A stretch of DNA of 16,653 nt from Kiritimatiellia bacterium (GTDB taxonomy: Bacteria > Verrucomicrobiota > Kiritimatiellia > RFP12 > UBA1067): the NCBI GenBank assembly GCA_024405255.1, contig JAKSOY010000084.1, forward strand, positions 1 through 16,653. Direction: 5' to 3'. Of this stretch, positions 8,507 to 15,244 are shown in pieces. The notes beneath the pieces are model-generated. The model ran no database searches, was not told the origin of the DNA, and was given only the letters and a program-made list of their open reading frames with translations. Numbering within the stretch: position 1 is the first letter of the stretch; every line of letters starts with the position of its first letter. A program made the translations under genes and the position numbers.

Positions 8507-9901
8507 TTACCAGGCCTTCAAACCCTGACCCTTGTAACCACCGGTTCCGCCGCCGCCATTGTCACCGGGAGTTTCCGGTTCACCACGGCCATGACGATAG
8601 TACGGATTCGGATCGCCACCGTCCGCATACGGGCCATCGGCATTTCCACCAACCGGTTTCGGATTGTTCACGGCCGGACGAGCGCCATTGGACGCGTCGA
8701 TTTCTACCGCAAGATCCCCCGCAAGACTCAGTCCCGGCTGATTCAGCGCACCACCGCCCATCTGGTCGGCCGGCGTCTGCATGCCCGAACCGATACCGCC
8801 GAGCTCGCCCAAGAGAGCTACGCTGATATCGCTTCCGCTCGACGGCATCGTCGGATTCGGCACCACGACGTCACCACCCGCGCCGCCAGCACCCGTACCG
8901 GCACCAGCACCCGTACCTGTACCAGCACCCGTTCCAGCACCCGTACCCGTACCTGCACCAGTACCCGTTCCGGTACCCGTACCCGCGTTGCCACCGTTCG
9001 TGCCCGTTCCAGTACCCGTGCCCGTACCGGTACCCGTTCCAGTCCCCGTACCCGTGCCGGTACCCGTACCATCCGTCTTTCCGTTGTTCGTCGTATTGGC
9101 CGGATTGTTATTGCCCGTACCACCGTTGGTGTTGCCACCGTTACCGCCATTGCCGCCGCCGTTGCCATCGGACGCAAGGATCTGGTCGACGACCGAATGA
9201 TCCGGCTCGTCGCCCGCATTCGCCGCACCCAGCATCGGATCGTAAGACTGCGCATTGCCGCCCGTACCGAGCGCGGGACCAATCCACTCGCTCGCCGCCG
9301 TCTCGCGCGACTTGGGATCGCCCATCTGCGAGAGCATCGTATTGATATCGCTCTGCGTCGGCTGCTCGCCCATGCCCTTGAGGAACGTCAGCGCAGCAAA
9401 CGCTTCACGAACACCTGCGTTCTCGCCCTTCTCGCAACGCTCCGTAATCGCATGCAGCGTGTTCGTCGTAATCGTGATGAACAACGGCTTCTTCATGTTC
9501 TTACGATTGAGCACCGTCTGCGCAAGCTTCTCGGAAACGACCGTCAGATACTCCGGAGGAACCGTCGCGAAGACTTCCGCAATCACCTGATTCGCAGCAT
9601 GCTTCTCCTTGTTCTGAACCATCGCCGCCGTCACAGCCGCAATGTTCGCGCGCACATAGGCCGCCGCACGCTGTTCGTTCGAACCCGGCGTCTTGGCAAG
9701 CGCAGCATTCACCGCATTCACCAACGCCACCTGGTCAGCGGCCGACACGTTGGACATCGTGTCCGTCATCGTGGCTGCATTCACCGCACAGTCACCGACC
9801 TTACCCAGCCATTCGGCCCGCGGCATCTCAGCGCCGACAAGCGTCGTTACCATCAGTGCGAACGCACACAGGGTTGCCAACTTTTTCCACTGCACCTTCA
9901 T
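8507..9901 (-). CDS. Secreted Gly-Thr repeat protein of unknown function
   Basis: I do not recognise this 464-residue protein. It starts with a signal peptide ([24 protein letters not shown], about 1-24). Residues 25-240 form an Ala-rich, probably helical domain with two Cys (38 and 156). Next come an Asn/Gly-rich linker (244-276), an unbroken Gly-Thr run (278-301) and Gly-Thr/Gly-Ala alternation (307-343). A further region (344-464) of Gly, Pro and Asn includes [28 protein letters not shown] and ends LKAW. AAGGAGG 6 nt before ATG at 9899-9901 is a near-perfect ribosome binding site, suggesting strong translation. It sits between wza (27-nt gap) and the barrel gene, so a periplasmic or surface role in export or adhesion is plausible. 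The signal peptide, N-terminal domain and repeats suggest a structural or linker-rich surface protein; nothing catalytic is visible. Confidence 0.85.
   Translation of the reverse strand: MKVQWKKLATLCAFALMVTTLVGAEMPRAEWLGKVGDCAVNAATMTDTMSNVSAADQVALVNAVNAALAKTPGSNEQRAAAYVRANIAAVTAAMVQNKEKHAANQVIAEVFATVPPEYLTVVSEKLAQTVLNRKNMKKPLFITITTNTLHAITERCEKGENAGVREAFAALTFLKGMGEQPTQSDINTMLSQMGDPKSRETAASEWIGPALGTGGNAQSYDPMLGAANAGDEPDHSVVDQILASDGNGGGNGGNGGNTNGGTGNNNPANTTNNGKTDGTGTGTGTGTGTGTGTGTGTGTGTNGGNAGTGTGTGTGAGTGTGAGTGAGTGTGAGAGTGAGGAGGDVVVPNPTMPSSGSDISVALLGELGGIGSGMQTPADQMGGGALNQPGLSLAGDLAVEIDASNGARPAVNNPKPVGGNADGPYADGGDPNPYYRHGRGEPETPGDNGGGGTGGYKGQGLKAW
8873..9070. repeat. Imperfect hexanucleotide repeat coding Gly-Thr/Gly-Ala
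   Basis: On the plus strand the region is built from 6-bp units such as GTACCC, GTTCCA, GTGCCG and GCACCC, reading Gly-Thr or Gly-Ala on the minus strand. The third codon positions vary, so the DNA repeat is less perfect than the protein repeat. As the unit is two codons, gain or loss of units keeps the frame and would only change the repeat length. The opposite-strand open frames (Pro-Val or Thr-Arg repeats) are by-products. Confidence 0.9.
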
Positions 9902-9928
9902 TATTTTCCTCCTTCAATGAAATTGTTA

Positions 9929-10609
9929 TCAATACCATGCCATCGGGACGTAGACGACATCTCCCGCCCTCAGTAGGATGTCCAACTTCGGATCGCCGTC
10001 TACCCCGATTGCAATCAGATCGACACGCTTCTTCTGCTTCGTGCCGTCCTCCAGACAGCGCGTCACCTGCACATCGCGCTTATCGGCAACGGAATTCACG
10101 CCGCCCGCCAACATGATCGCCTTCATCACCGACAGCTCCTGCGTCGCCGGCATATCAACGGGCCCCGGCCGACCGACCTCGCCGACCACCATCACCGTCC
10201 CCCACGGCGAAACCATATTGCTGTTCGGCGTGTAGACGAACGTCGCCGAGACGCTGGGGTCGACGTAGTACTCCTTGTAGGCGTTCGTAATCCGCTCCTG
10301 GAGTTCGATCAGCGACAACTTGTCGCACTTGATCGTTCCCACCAGCTCCATCGTGATGCAGCCTTCGGCGTCAACAATATACTGTTTCGACTCGCGGTTC
10401 GTAATCCCCGAAGCCGTCACGGAAATCGCCAACGCGACGCCCGGCCGCACGCGCGGAACCGGATCAACATACGTGGCCTCGGGCACGACAGTCATATCAC
10501 GGCCGTTACCAGACCGGAGCAACTCCTGCAGCCAAGCACAGCCGCCTAGGCCCATCAACGCCAGGAAAAGCACCGCAATTCCTGCGAATCTATTGAATCG
10601 AAACGTCAT
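9929..10609 (-). CDS. wza: Polysaccharide export lipoprotein (Wza type, SLBB)
   Basis: The 226-residue product begins with a signal peptide ending in a lipobox LGGC (21-24; lipidated Cys24), so it is probably attached to the outer membrane. Residues about 45-126 match the Poly_export domain (VRPGVALAISV, YIVDAEGCITMELVGTIK, LQERITNAYKEYYVDPSVSATFV), and about 138-190 form one SLBB domain (VVGEVGRPGPVDMP, LAGGVNS, VTRC). The end RAGDVVYVP is typical of the family. It is the short form, one SLBB instead of the two or more of E. coli Wza (about 379 residues). The family forms a ring through which polysaccharide leaves the periplasm, working with Wzc. It is the first gene of the operon. ATG at 10607-10609 overlaps the stop of a 4-codon leader ORF (ATG at 10618-10620: M-I-V-R-stop), which could couple translation; its own ribosome binding site is weak. 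Confidence 0.92.
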   Translation of the reverse strand: MTFRFNRFAGIAVLFLALMGLGGCAWLQELLRSGNGRDMTVVPEATYVDPVPRVRPGVALAISVTASGITNRESKQYIVDAEGCITMELVGTIKCDKLSLIELQERITNAYKEYYVDPSVSATFVYTPNSNMVSPWGTVMVVGEVGRPGPVDMPATQELSVMKAIMLAGGVNSVADKRDVQVTRCLEDGTKQKKRVDLIAIGVDGDPKLDILLRAGDVVYVPMAWY

Positions 10610-10649
10610 CGAACTATCATCTTTGAGTGTGAAAATCTGGTTGCCCTAA

Positions 10650-10663
10650 ACAAGGCGCCTTGT
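10650..10663. promoter_or_regulatory. 14-bp palindrome at the start of the exopolysaccharide operon, possible operator
   Basis: ACAAGGCGCCTTGT is a perfect 14-bp inverted repeat. It begins immediately downstream of the -10 box and covers the expected transcription start (about 10657). A dimeric repressor bound here would block initiation. No T-run follows, so it is not a terminator. The regulator is unknown. Confidence 0.45.
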
Positions 10664-10692
10664 ATCATACCCTTTTTTCGCGAAGAACGCAA
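10664..10692 (-). promoter_or_regulatory. Promoter of the exopolysaccharide operon
   Basis: On the minus strand -35 TTGCGT (10687-10692) and -10 TATGAT (10664-10669) are separated by exactly 17 bp, a good housekeeping-sigma match (3/6 and 5/6). Expected start near 10657 gives a leader of about 48 nt before wza. It lies just after the terminator of the ribosomal protein operon. Confidence 0.7.
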
Positions 10693-10699
10693 GAGGGAA

Positions 10700-10736
10700 A
10701 TTTGAGAAACGAGTCGCCGCGAAAAATCGTGGCGAC
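10700..10736 (-). terminator. Terminator after rplI
   Basis: The inverted repeat 10713-10722 and 10727-10736 gives a 10-bp stem with one mismatch and a 4-nt loop (GTCGCCACGA/TCGCGGCGAC on the minus strand). It is followed by a moderately T-rich tail (TCGTTTCTCAAATTT). It lies about 20 nt after the rplI stop and separates the translation operon from the exopolysaccharide promoter. The U-tract is imperfect, so some read-through is possible. Confidence 0.65.
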
Positions 10737-10755
10737 CCGTCCTCTGGGACTTCCC

Positions 10756-11223
10756 TTAGGCCTGAGCGGGCGCCTCGGCGTCCAGAATCGAGACCTCGAA
10801 AGGCACCGTCACGCCTTCGCCAAGATCGATCTTGGCCTTGTACGTGCCGACTTCCTTGAGCTGGTCCGGCAGGTCGAGCTGCGAGCGCTCGAACTTCGTT
10901 CCGCGATCGGCCTCGATCGCCGCGAGGATGTCCGTCGCCTTGACGCCGCCGTACAGCTTCACGCCGTCGACCGTCTGCGCGTTCACCGTCACGTTGAGAC
11001 CCGTCAGCTTCGCCGCGAGGGCTTCGGCCGCGGCCTTGCGCGCCTTGCGCTCTTCCGCACGCTGCGCCTCAAGCTTCGCGAGACGACGCTTCGCCGCCTC
11101 CGTCACCGGAGCCGCAAGGCCCTGCGGGAGGAGCATGTTGCGCGCATAACCCGGGGCGACCTTGACGATCGCACCCGCCTTGCCGAGGTTCTTCACATCG
11201 GCCATCAGCATCACTTCGGTCAT
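10756..11223 (-). CDS. rplI: 50S ribosomal protein bL9
   Basis: bL9 binds 23S rRNA and reaches across the 50S surface; it helps fidelity. The 155-residue product has the N-terminal signature LGKAGAIVKVAPGYARNMLLPQGLA (13-37), the long central helix rich in Ala/Arg/Glu (about 41-75) and the C-terminal domain (about 76-148). Length is normal (about 148-150). It is last in the operon, 16 nt after rpsR, with AAGGA about 9 nt before ATG at 11221-11223. The C-terminal Ala-rich tail (EAPAQA) adds a few residues. Confidence 0.97.
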   Translation of the reverse strand: MTEVMLMADVKNLGKAGAIVKVAPGYARNMLLPQGLAAPVTEAAKRRLAKLEAQRAEERKARKAAAEALAAKLTGLNVTVNAQTVDGVKLYGGVKATDILAAIEADRGTKFERSQLDLPDQLKEVGTYKAKIDLGEGVTVPFEVSILDAEAPAQA

Positions 11224-11239
11224 TTTACGCGTTCCTTTC

Positions 11240-11482
11240 TTAGGCCATGAGACCCATGTTGCGCGCGCGACGCACGCCCTTCTTGATCTGGCGCTGCTGC
11301 ATCGTCGTCACACCCGTCACGCGGGCGGGAATGATCTTGCCGTATTCGGTCACATAGCGCTTGAGGACCTCGATGTCGTTGAGGTCGATCTTGTCGTTCG
11401 CCGGGATTGCAGGACGGCGACGGGAGGTGAACTCTCCGCGGTCTTCGCGTTCCGGACGCTCGCTCTTCTTCTGGTAAGCCAT
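11240..11482 (-). CDS. rpsR: 30S ribosomal protein bS18
   Basis: bS18 pairs with bS6 on the 30S platform. The 80-residue product carries the family core IDLNDIEVLKRYVTEYGKIIPARVTG and RQIKKGVRRARNMGLM. The N-terminus is charged and low in complexity (residues 1-27). There is no Cys-rich zinc site. It lies 28 nt after ssb, with AAGGAA upstream of ATG at 11480-11482. Confidence 0.97.
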   Translation of the reverse strand: MAYQKKSERPEREDRGEFTSRRRPAIPANDKIDLNDIEVLKRYVTEYGKIIPARVTGVTTMQQRQIKKGVRRARNMGLMA

Positions 11483-11510
11483 TTTCTGGTTCCTTGTTTA
11501 TGATTGTCTG

Positions 11511-11951
11511 TTAAAACGGCTGAGGCTGTTCGTCGTAGTCGTCGTACTCGCCTTGGGGGGGAATCGACGGCATCGCGCTCGGTCCGATCGGTTCGCCCGT
11601 CAGACGGCTCTGGTTCGGAGCCGGCAACGGAAGGAACTTGACGGTGATGGCGCGGACTTTCAGCTTCTGGTGCTTCTGCCCGTCCTTTTCCCATGAATCC
11701 ATCTGGAGTCGCCCTTCGACAAGAACCGACCGGCCCTTGCGAAGATACTGGCCACACAACTCGGCGAGCTTCTCCCACGCGTCGACTTCGACGAATGTGG
11801 GAATGTCCACCATATTTCCGTTGCGGTCTTTCCGACGCTCATTGAGCGCGAGCGCAAAACGGCAAACCTTCGTGGCATTCATGCCAACAGAGCGGACCTC
11901 GGGGTCGCGCGTAAGGTTGCCCATCAGGATCACTTTGTTAAAAGACGGCAT
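11511..11951 (-). CDS. ssb: Single-stranded DNA-binding protein
   Basis: SSB coats single-stranded DNA in replication and repair and recruits partners through its acidic C-terminal tip. The 146-residue product has the OB fold in residues 1-107 (NKVILMGNLTRDPEVR, FALALNERR, VDAWEKLAELCGQYLRKGRSVLVEGRLQ), a short Pro-rich linker, and a tail DDYDEQPQPF. The tail keeps the final Pro-Phe but not the canonical D-D-D-I-P-F. GGAG lies 7 nt before ATG at 11949-11951. Position between bS6 and bS18 is the common bacterial arrangement; the linker is short compared with E. coli SSB (178 residues). Confidence 0.96.
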   Translation of the reverse strand: MPSFNKVILMGNLTRDPEVRSVGMNATKVCRFALALNERRKDRNGNMVDIPTFVEVDAWEKLAELCGQYLRKGRSVLVEGRLQMDSWEKDGQKHQKLKVRAITVKFLPLPAPNQSRLTGEPIGPSAMPSIPPQGEYDDYDEQPQPF

Positions 11952-11966
11952 AGCCTGTCTCCGCCG

Positions 11967-12359
11967 TTATTCCGCCGCAGGCGCTTCCGCTGCCTCGGCC
12001 GCTTCCTTCTGAGCCTTCAGTTCAGCACGCTTCGCCGCGGCTTCCGCCTGGGCGGCGAGAATCGCCTCGCGGCGCTCGTCAACAGCCAGGATCTGCACAC
12101 GGAACACCTCTTCCACGAGGCGATAGCGGTTCACAAGCTCGGTCACCTTCAGCGGATCGAGCTCAAAGCGAACGAGCACGTACACGCCGTTCTCGCGCTT
12201 GTGCATGCGGTGCGCAAACGTGCGCTTGCCGAGCACTTCCTGGGTGAGGACGTTACCACCGAGACGCGTCACTTCCGCGAGCGCCTTCTGGATCTGCGCG
12301 TCCAGCACGTCGTCCTTCGCCTGACCGGCGAAGATGTAAAGACCATCGTACTTCTTCAT
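11967..12359 (-). CDS. rpsF: 30S ribosomal protein bS6
   Basis: bS6 forms a heterodimer with bS18 on the 30S platform. The core (residues about 1-95) includes MKKYDGLYIF, GGNVLTQEVLGKRTFAHRMHKRENGVYVLVRFELDP and YRLVEEVFRVQILAVDE. The last 30 or so residues are an Ala/Glu/Lys-rich helix, as seen in many bacterial bS6. I chose ATG at 12357-12359, which overlaps the pth stop codon by 4 nt (ATGA) and has AAGGA 9 nt upstream; a longer frame that starts inside pth adds 14 residues with no homology. A short hairpin (12386-12399, GGACG/CGTCC) just upstream inside pth might be a bS6:bS18 regulatory site, unproven. Confidence 0.96.
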   Translation of the reverse strand: MKKYDGLYIFAGQAKDDVLDAQIQKALAEVTRLGGNVLTQEVLGKRTFAHRMHKRENGVYVLVRFELDPLKVTELVNRYRLVEEVFRVQILAVDERREAILAAQAEAAAKRAELKAQKEAAEAAEAPAAE

Positions 12360-12967
12360 TTGTCGTTTTCCTTCCCGGTCTCGGCGGACGCTGCCGTCCA
12401 TCCGTTGTACCGGTTCATCGCGATTTCAGTACTATTCAATTCGATCGTTTCTATTGCCTTGACGGCTTCCGCCACCACTTCGTCCATCACGACGCGGTCC
12501 GCCGGACCAAACTTGCCGAGCACATGCCCCACCACGTTCGCACGATTGCGCGCATCGCGGCCGACACCGATCCGAAGCCGAAGGAAATCCATCGTCCCCG
12601 TCCGCTCGATCACGCTCTTGAGTCCATTGTGTCCGCCCGCCGAACCGCCTTTGCGGATGCGCATCTTCCCCACGGGGAGGTCGATGTCGTCCGAGACGAC
12701 CAGCAGGTCTTCCGTCGCTTTGGCATTGTGGTACTTCAACACGGGCGCCACGCAGTTGCCGCTCAGGTTCATGAACGTCATGGGTTTGACCAGCATGACT
12801 TTCACACCCCCCAAGAGCCCCGTCGCCAACTCCCCGTTGAAGGAGGACGAAGCCTTCCATGTCGCGCCGATCGAACGCGCCAGCGCATCCACGACCTCGA
12901 AGCCGATGGAGTGCGGCGTATTCGCGTATTCCGCGCCCGGATTGCCCAGCCCTGCGATTACCTTCAT
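12356..12967 (-). CDS. pth: Peptidyl-tRNA hydrolase
   Basis: Pth frees tRNA from peptidyl-tRNA that drops off the ribosome. The 203-residue protein holds all expected active-site parts: GLGNPG (6-11, Asn9), His19, MNLSG (66-70, Asn67), SDDIDLP (92-98, Asp93) and GGSAGGHNGLKS (Asn114). Length fits (about 190-200). ATG at 12965-12967 was chosen over the adjacent TTG (12968-12970). It begins 21 nt after rplY and its stop overlaps the rpsF start. The bL25-pth pair is a common and conserved neighbour set. Confidence 0.97.
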   Translation of the reverse strand: MKVIAGLGNPGAEYANTPHSIGFEVVDALARSIGATWKASSSFNGELATGLLGGVKVMLVKPMTFMNLSGNCVAPVLKYHNAKATEDLLVVSDDIDLPVGKMRIRKGGSAGGHNGLKSVIERTGTMDFLRLRIGVGRDARNRANVVGHVLGKFGPADRVVMDEVVAEAVKAIETIELNSTEIAMNRYNGWTAASAETGKENDK

Positions 12968-12988
12968 CAAAGCACCCGACGAATCGAA

Positions 12989-13654
12989 TTACTTCTTGGC
13001 CTCCGCCTTCGCGGCATCGGCTTCTTCCTTGCCCTTCTTGATCACTTCAGGGCTCTTCTCCGCACCCGGAGCACCCGGCGTCGCCGCGTCCGCACCTTCC
13101 GGCGCCTTCACAACCGCAACCGCCAGTTCGCCACGCGTCACGAGCGTCTGCTTGTCGCCCAGCTTGAGATCGCGCACGAAGAGCGTCTGGTCAAGACCCA
13201 ACGCCGACACGTCGACGTCGAACTTCTCCACGATATCCGTCGGCAGACACTCGACGTCCACCGTGCGGAGCGTCTGCTCGAGCACGCCGCCGCCGATCTT
13301 CACGCCCTGCGCTTCGCCCACAAGATAGAGCGGCACCGTGACGCGAACCTTCTGGCTGAGCGAGACCTCGCTGAAGTCCACGTGAATTGGAGTACCCGCC
13401 AGGACGTCGTTCTGCATCTCACGCAGAAGCGCCGGAACCTCGGTACCGTTCATGTCCAGCGTGACGAGGAGCTGCTTGCCGCTCCGACCACGCATCGCCA
13501 ACATGAACTCATGGGCGTTGAACTTGATCAACTTCGTCCCACTCTTGTCCATGCTCATCACCGACGCCGGCACCAGGCCCGCGCGGCGAAGACGACGGAC
13601 AGCACCCGTACCCTGTTCGGTACGGACTTCCGCCTTGATCTTGATCTGATCCAT
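12989..13654 (-). CDS. rplY: 50S ribosomal protein bL25 (CTC-type, long form)
   Basis: bL25 binds 5S rRNA; long CTC-type members have an additional beta domain. The 221-residue protein shows the bL25 domain in about 1-95 (RTEQGTGAVRRLRRAGLVPASV) and the CTC domain in about 96-185 (PIHVDFSEVSLSQKVRVTVPLYLVGEAQGVKIGGGVLEQ). It ends with a charged Ala/Lys/Glu tail. It is first in the translation operon, about 66 nt after the expected transcription start. The ribosome binding site before ATG at 13652-13654 is weak (GAGAG). Confidence 0.95.
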   Translation of the reverse strand: MDQIKIKAEVRTEQGTGAVRRLRRAGLVPASVMSMDKSGTKLIKFNAHEFMLAMRGRSGKQLLVTLDMNGTEVPALLREMQNDVLAGTPIHVDFSEVSLSQKVRVTVPLYLVGEAQGVKIGGGVLEQTLRTVDVECLPTDIVEKFDVDVSALGLDQTLFVRDLKLGDKQTLVTRGELAVAVVKAPEGADAATPGAPGAEKSPEVIKKGKEEADAAKAEAKK

Positions 13655-13726
13655 TTGTTTTTCTCTCTTCGTTTTCCCGCTTGCTCTCGCGCACTCGCGC
13701 TACCCTCGGCGGGTCAAAAGGCATAT

Positions 13727-13756
13727 ATTATAGCAAAAAATACGGAGGAATGTGAA
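13727..13756 (-). promoter_or_regulatory. Promoter of the rplY-pth-rpsF-ssb-rpsR-rplI operon
   Basis: On the minus strand -35 TTCACA (13751-13756, 5/6 match) and an extended -10 TGCTATAAT (perfect TATAAT at 13727-13732) are separated by 18 bp. This is the strongest promoter in the window and fits a highly expressed ribosomal operon. Expected start is near 13720. It overlaps the end of the murI region, just 20 nt past the murI stop. Confidence 0.85.
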
Positions 13757-13775
13757 ATGGAATTGTAAAAAAAAT

Positions 13776-14510
13776 TCACAATCCGGAAGCTTTCGAGGTT
13801 CGGATGAATTCATGGGTCGTACCGCCGGCGAGATTGAGCGCATCACGCGCCACCAGCAAACGGCGGACCTGCCGCGCGACCGCGTCCGACGGATCGATGA
13901 TTTTCGCCCGCCCTTCCGCCACTTTTGCAATGAGCGGCGCCAAATGCGGGAAGTGCGTGCAGCCCAGCACCAGATGGTCCGCCCCCGCCGCCACGAGCGG
14001 CGCGACTTTCGCCCGCACCACCGCTTCGGCCTTCGCACCTTCCAGCTCGCCCCGCTCGACGAGCTGGACAAATTCATCCGCCACGCACATCAGAACGGTC
14101 ATCGTCTTCGCAAACCGCGCACAGGTCTCGCGATAGAGCCGCCCGTTGAAGGTCCCCGCCGTCGCCAAGACCCCCACCACGCCCGTCTTCGAAAGCAACG
14201 CGGCCACCTTGACCGCCGGTTCCATCCCCACGAACGGGAAGTCGGGCGCCTCCGCCCGCAACACGTCGATCGCTGCCGCCGTCGCCGTGTTGCACGCCAC
14301 CACGATCAGCTTGCACCCTTTCGCCCGCAAGGTCGCCACATGTCGCCGTGCGAGCGCGACGATTTCCTCCACCGGACGATTCCCGTACGGACAATTCGCC
14401 GAATCCGCAATGTAGATCGTATCTTCTCTCGGCAGCAGTCTTTTCACGGCATCGCGAATGCAGAGTCCGCCAAGGCCGCTGTCGAAGAAGCCAATCGGCG
14501 CCGCATTCAT
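13776..14510 (-). CDS. murI: Glutamate racemase
   Basis: MurI makes D-glutamate from L-glutamate for peptidoglycan. The 244-residue product has GFFDSGLGGL (7-16, Asp10-Ser11), SANCPYGNRP (37-46), ACNTATA (72-78, catalytic Cys73) and GCTHFPHL (183-190, catalytic Cys184). Length is slightly below the usual 260-270. A frame continues far upstream in the same phase but only shadows the pflA gene, so ATG at 14508-14510 is the start: it overlaps the pflA stop by 4 nt (ATGA) and begins the family sequence directly. A run of eight T residues follows the stop without a clear hairpin, so the end of this transcript is unclear. Confidence 0.95.
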   Translation of the reverse strand: MNAAPIGFFDSGLGGLCIRDAVKRLLPREDTIYIADSANCPYGNRPVEEIVALARRHVATLRAKGCKLIVVACNTATAAAIDVLRAEAPDFPFVGMEPAVKVAALLSKTGVVGVLATAGTFNGRLYRETCARFAKTMTVLMCVADEFVQLVERGELEGAKAEAVVRAKVAPLVAAGADHLVLGCTHFPHLAPLIAKVAEGRAKIIDPSDAVARQVRRLLVARDALNLAGGTTHEFIRTSKASGL

Positions 14511-15238
14511 TTCACCGCCCCCAGCAGGTCCTGCGCCCGCGCCAGCCGGTCGGATGTCGGCGGCTCGGTCCCCGTCAGCGAATAGGGAATCCCCAGCCGC
14601 CGCCACTTCTCCTCGCCGAACGTATGGTACGGCAGCACCTCCACGCGCACGACATTGTCGAGCGTCCTGATGTACGCCCCCAGCCGCGCCAGCGCCCCTT
14701 CGTCGTCCGTGACGCCCGGTACGAGCACATGCCGGATCCACACGGGAATTTTCCGCTCCGCCAGATAGCGCGCACAGGCGAACACGTTTTCGTTGTCCGC
14801 CCCCGTGAGCGCCCGATGCGCCGCCGCGTCGATGTGCTTGATATCGAGGAGCACGGTGTCGCAGGCCGCAAAGAGGCGTGCCTGCTCGGCGTTCGTCGCG
14901 TCGAACGGACCCGCCGCCGTGTCGAGGCAGGTCGTCACACCCGCCGCCTTCGCCCGCTCGAACAGCTCCGCCACGAATGCCGTCTGCAGCAGCGGTTCGC
15001 CCCCGCTCACCGTAATGCCACCCTGCTCGCCCCAGTACGCGCGATAGCGCAGCGCGCGCGCGAGCACCGCCTCCGCCTCGGTCTCTTCCGCCACCGGACC
15101 CGCCCACGTGTCAGGATTGTGGCAATACCGGCAGCGGAAGGCACATCCGTGCAGAAACACAATAAAACGAACCCCGGGGCCGTCAGCGGCCCCGAAGGTC
15201 TCATAGGAATGAATGCGCCCCTTCACGGTCACGGACAT
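14507..15238 (-). CDS. pflA: Pyruvate formate-lyase activating enzyme (radical SAM)
   Basis: This radical SAM enzyme makes the glycyl radical in pyruvate formate-lyase, an anaerobic route from pyruvate to acetyl-CoA and formate. The 243-residue product has the CxxxCxxC iron-sulfur site (Cys32, Cys36, Cys39, in HGCAFRCRYCHNPDTW), SGGEP (78-82), DTVLLDIKHID and RHVLVPGVTDDE, typical of PflA rather than of larger activases with extra ferredoxin domains. Start ATG at 15236-15238 follows AAGAGG with no spacing, which is poor; GTG at 15230-15232 has 6 nt spacing and may be the real start, giving two fewer residues. No pfl gene is visible here, so the partner is elsewhere. It lies between proS (6-nt gap) and murI (4-nt overlap), an odd functional mix that suggests an operon of convenience. 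Confidence 0.92.
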   Translation of the reverse strand: MSVTVKGRIHSYETFGAADGPGVRFIVFLHGCAFRCRYCHNPDTWAGPVAEETEAEAVLARALRYRAYWGEQGGITVSGGEPLLQTAFVAELFERAKAAGVTTCLDTAAGPFDATNAEQARLFAACDTVLLDIKHIDAAAHRALTGADNENVFACARYLAERKIPVWIRHVLVPGVTDDEGALARLGAYIRTLDNVVRVEVLPYHTFGEEKWRRLGIPYSLTGTEPPTSDRLARAQDLLGAVK

Positions 15239-15244
15239 CCTCTT

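Noticed and set aside
8873..9070. CRISPR-like array
   Set aside because: The units are 6-bp coding repeats with no spacers.
8781..9200. Plus-strand Pro-Val repeat protein
   Set aside because: It is another antisense reading of the Gly-Thr hexamer repeat, with no supporting start signal.
8249..9976. 575-codon plus-strand open frame with Thr-Arg repeats
   Set aside because: It lies opposite the Gly-Thr repeat protein and the barrel gene; the repeat is the antisense reading of the same hexamers, and the minus-strand genes have signal peptides and ribosome binding sites.
12201..13768. Two long plus-strand frames opposite rpsF, pth and rplY
   Set aside because: Low-complexity Arg/His/Ser composition, opposite three firmly identified genes.
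13736..13790. Terminator after murI
   Set aside because: There is a T-run after the stop but no stable GC-rich stem in front of it; the AAGCTT palindrome leaves no loop.
14511..15107. N-terminal extension of murI by about 200 residues
   Set aside because: The extension is a Gly/Arg-rich shadow of pflA; the glutamate racemase sequence starts exactly at ATG 14510.
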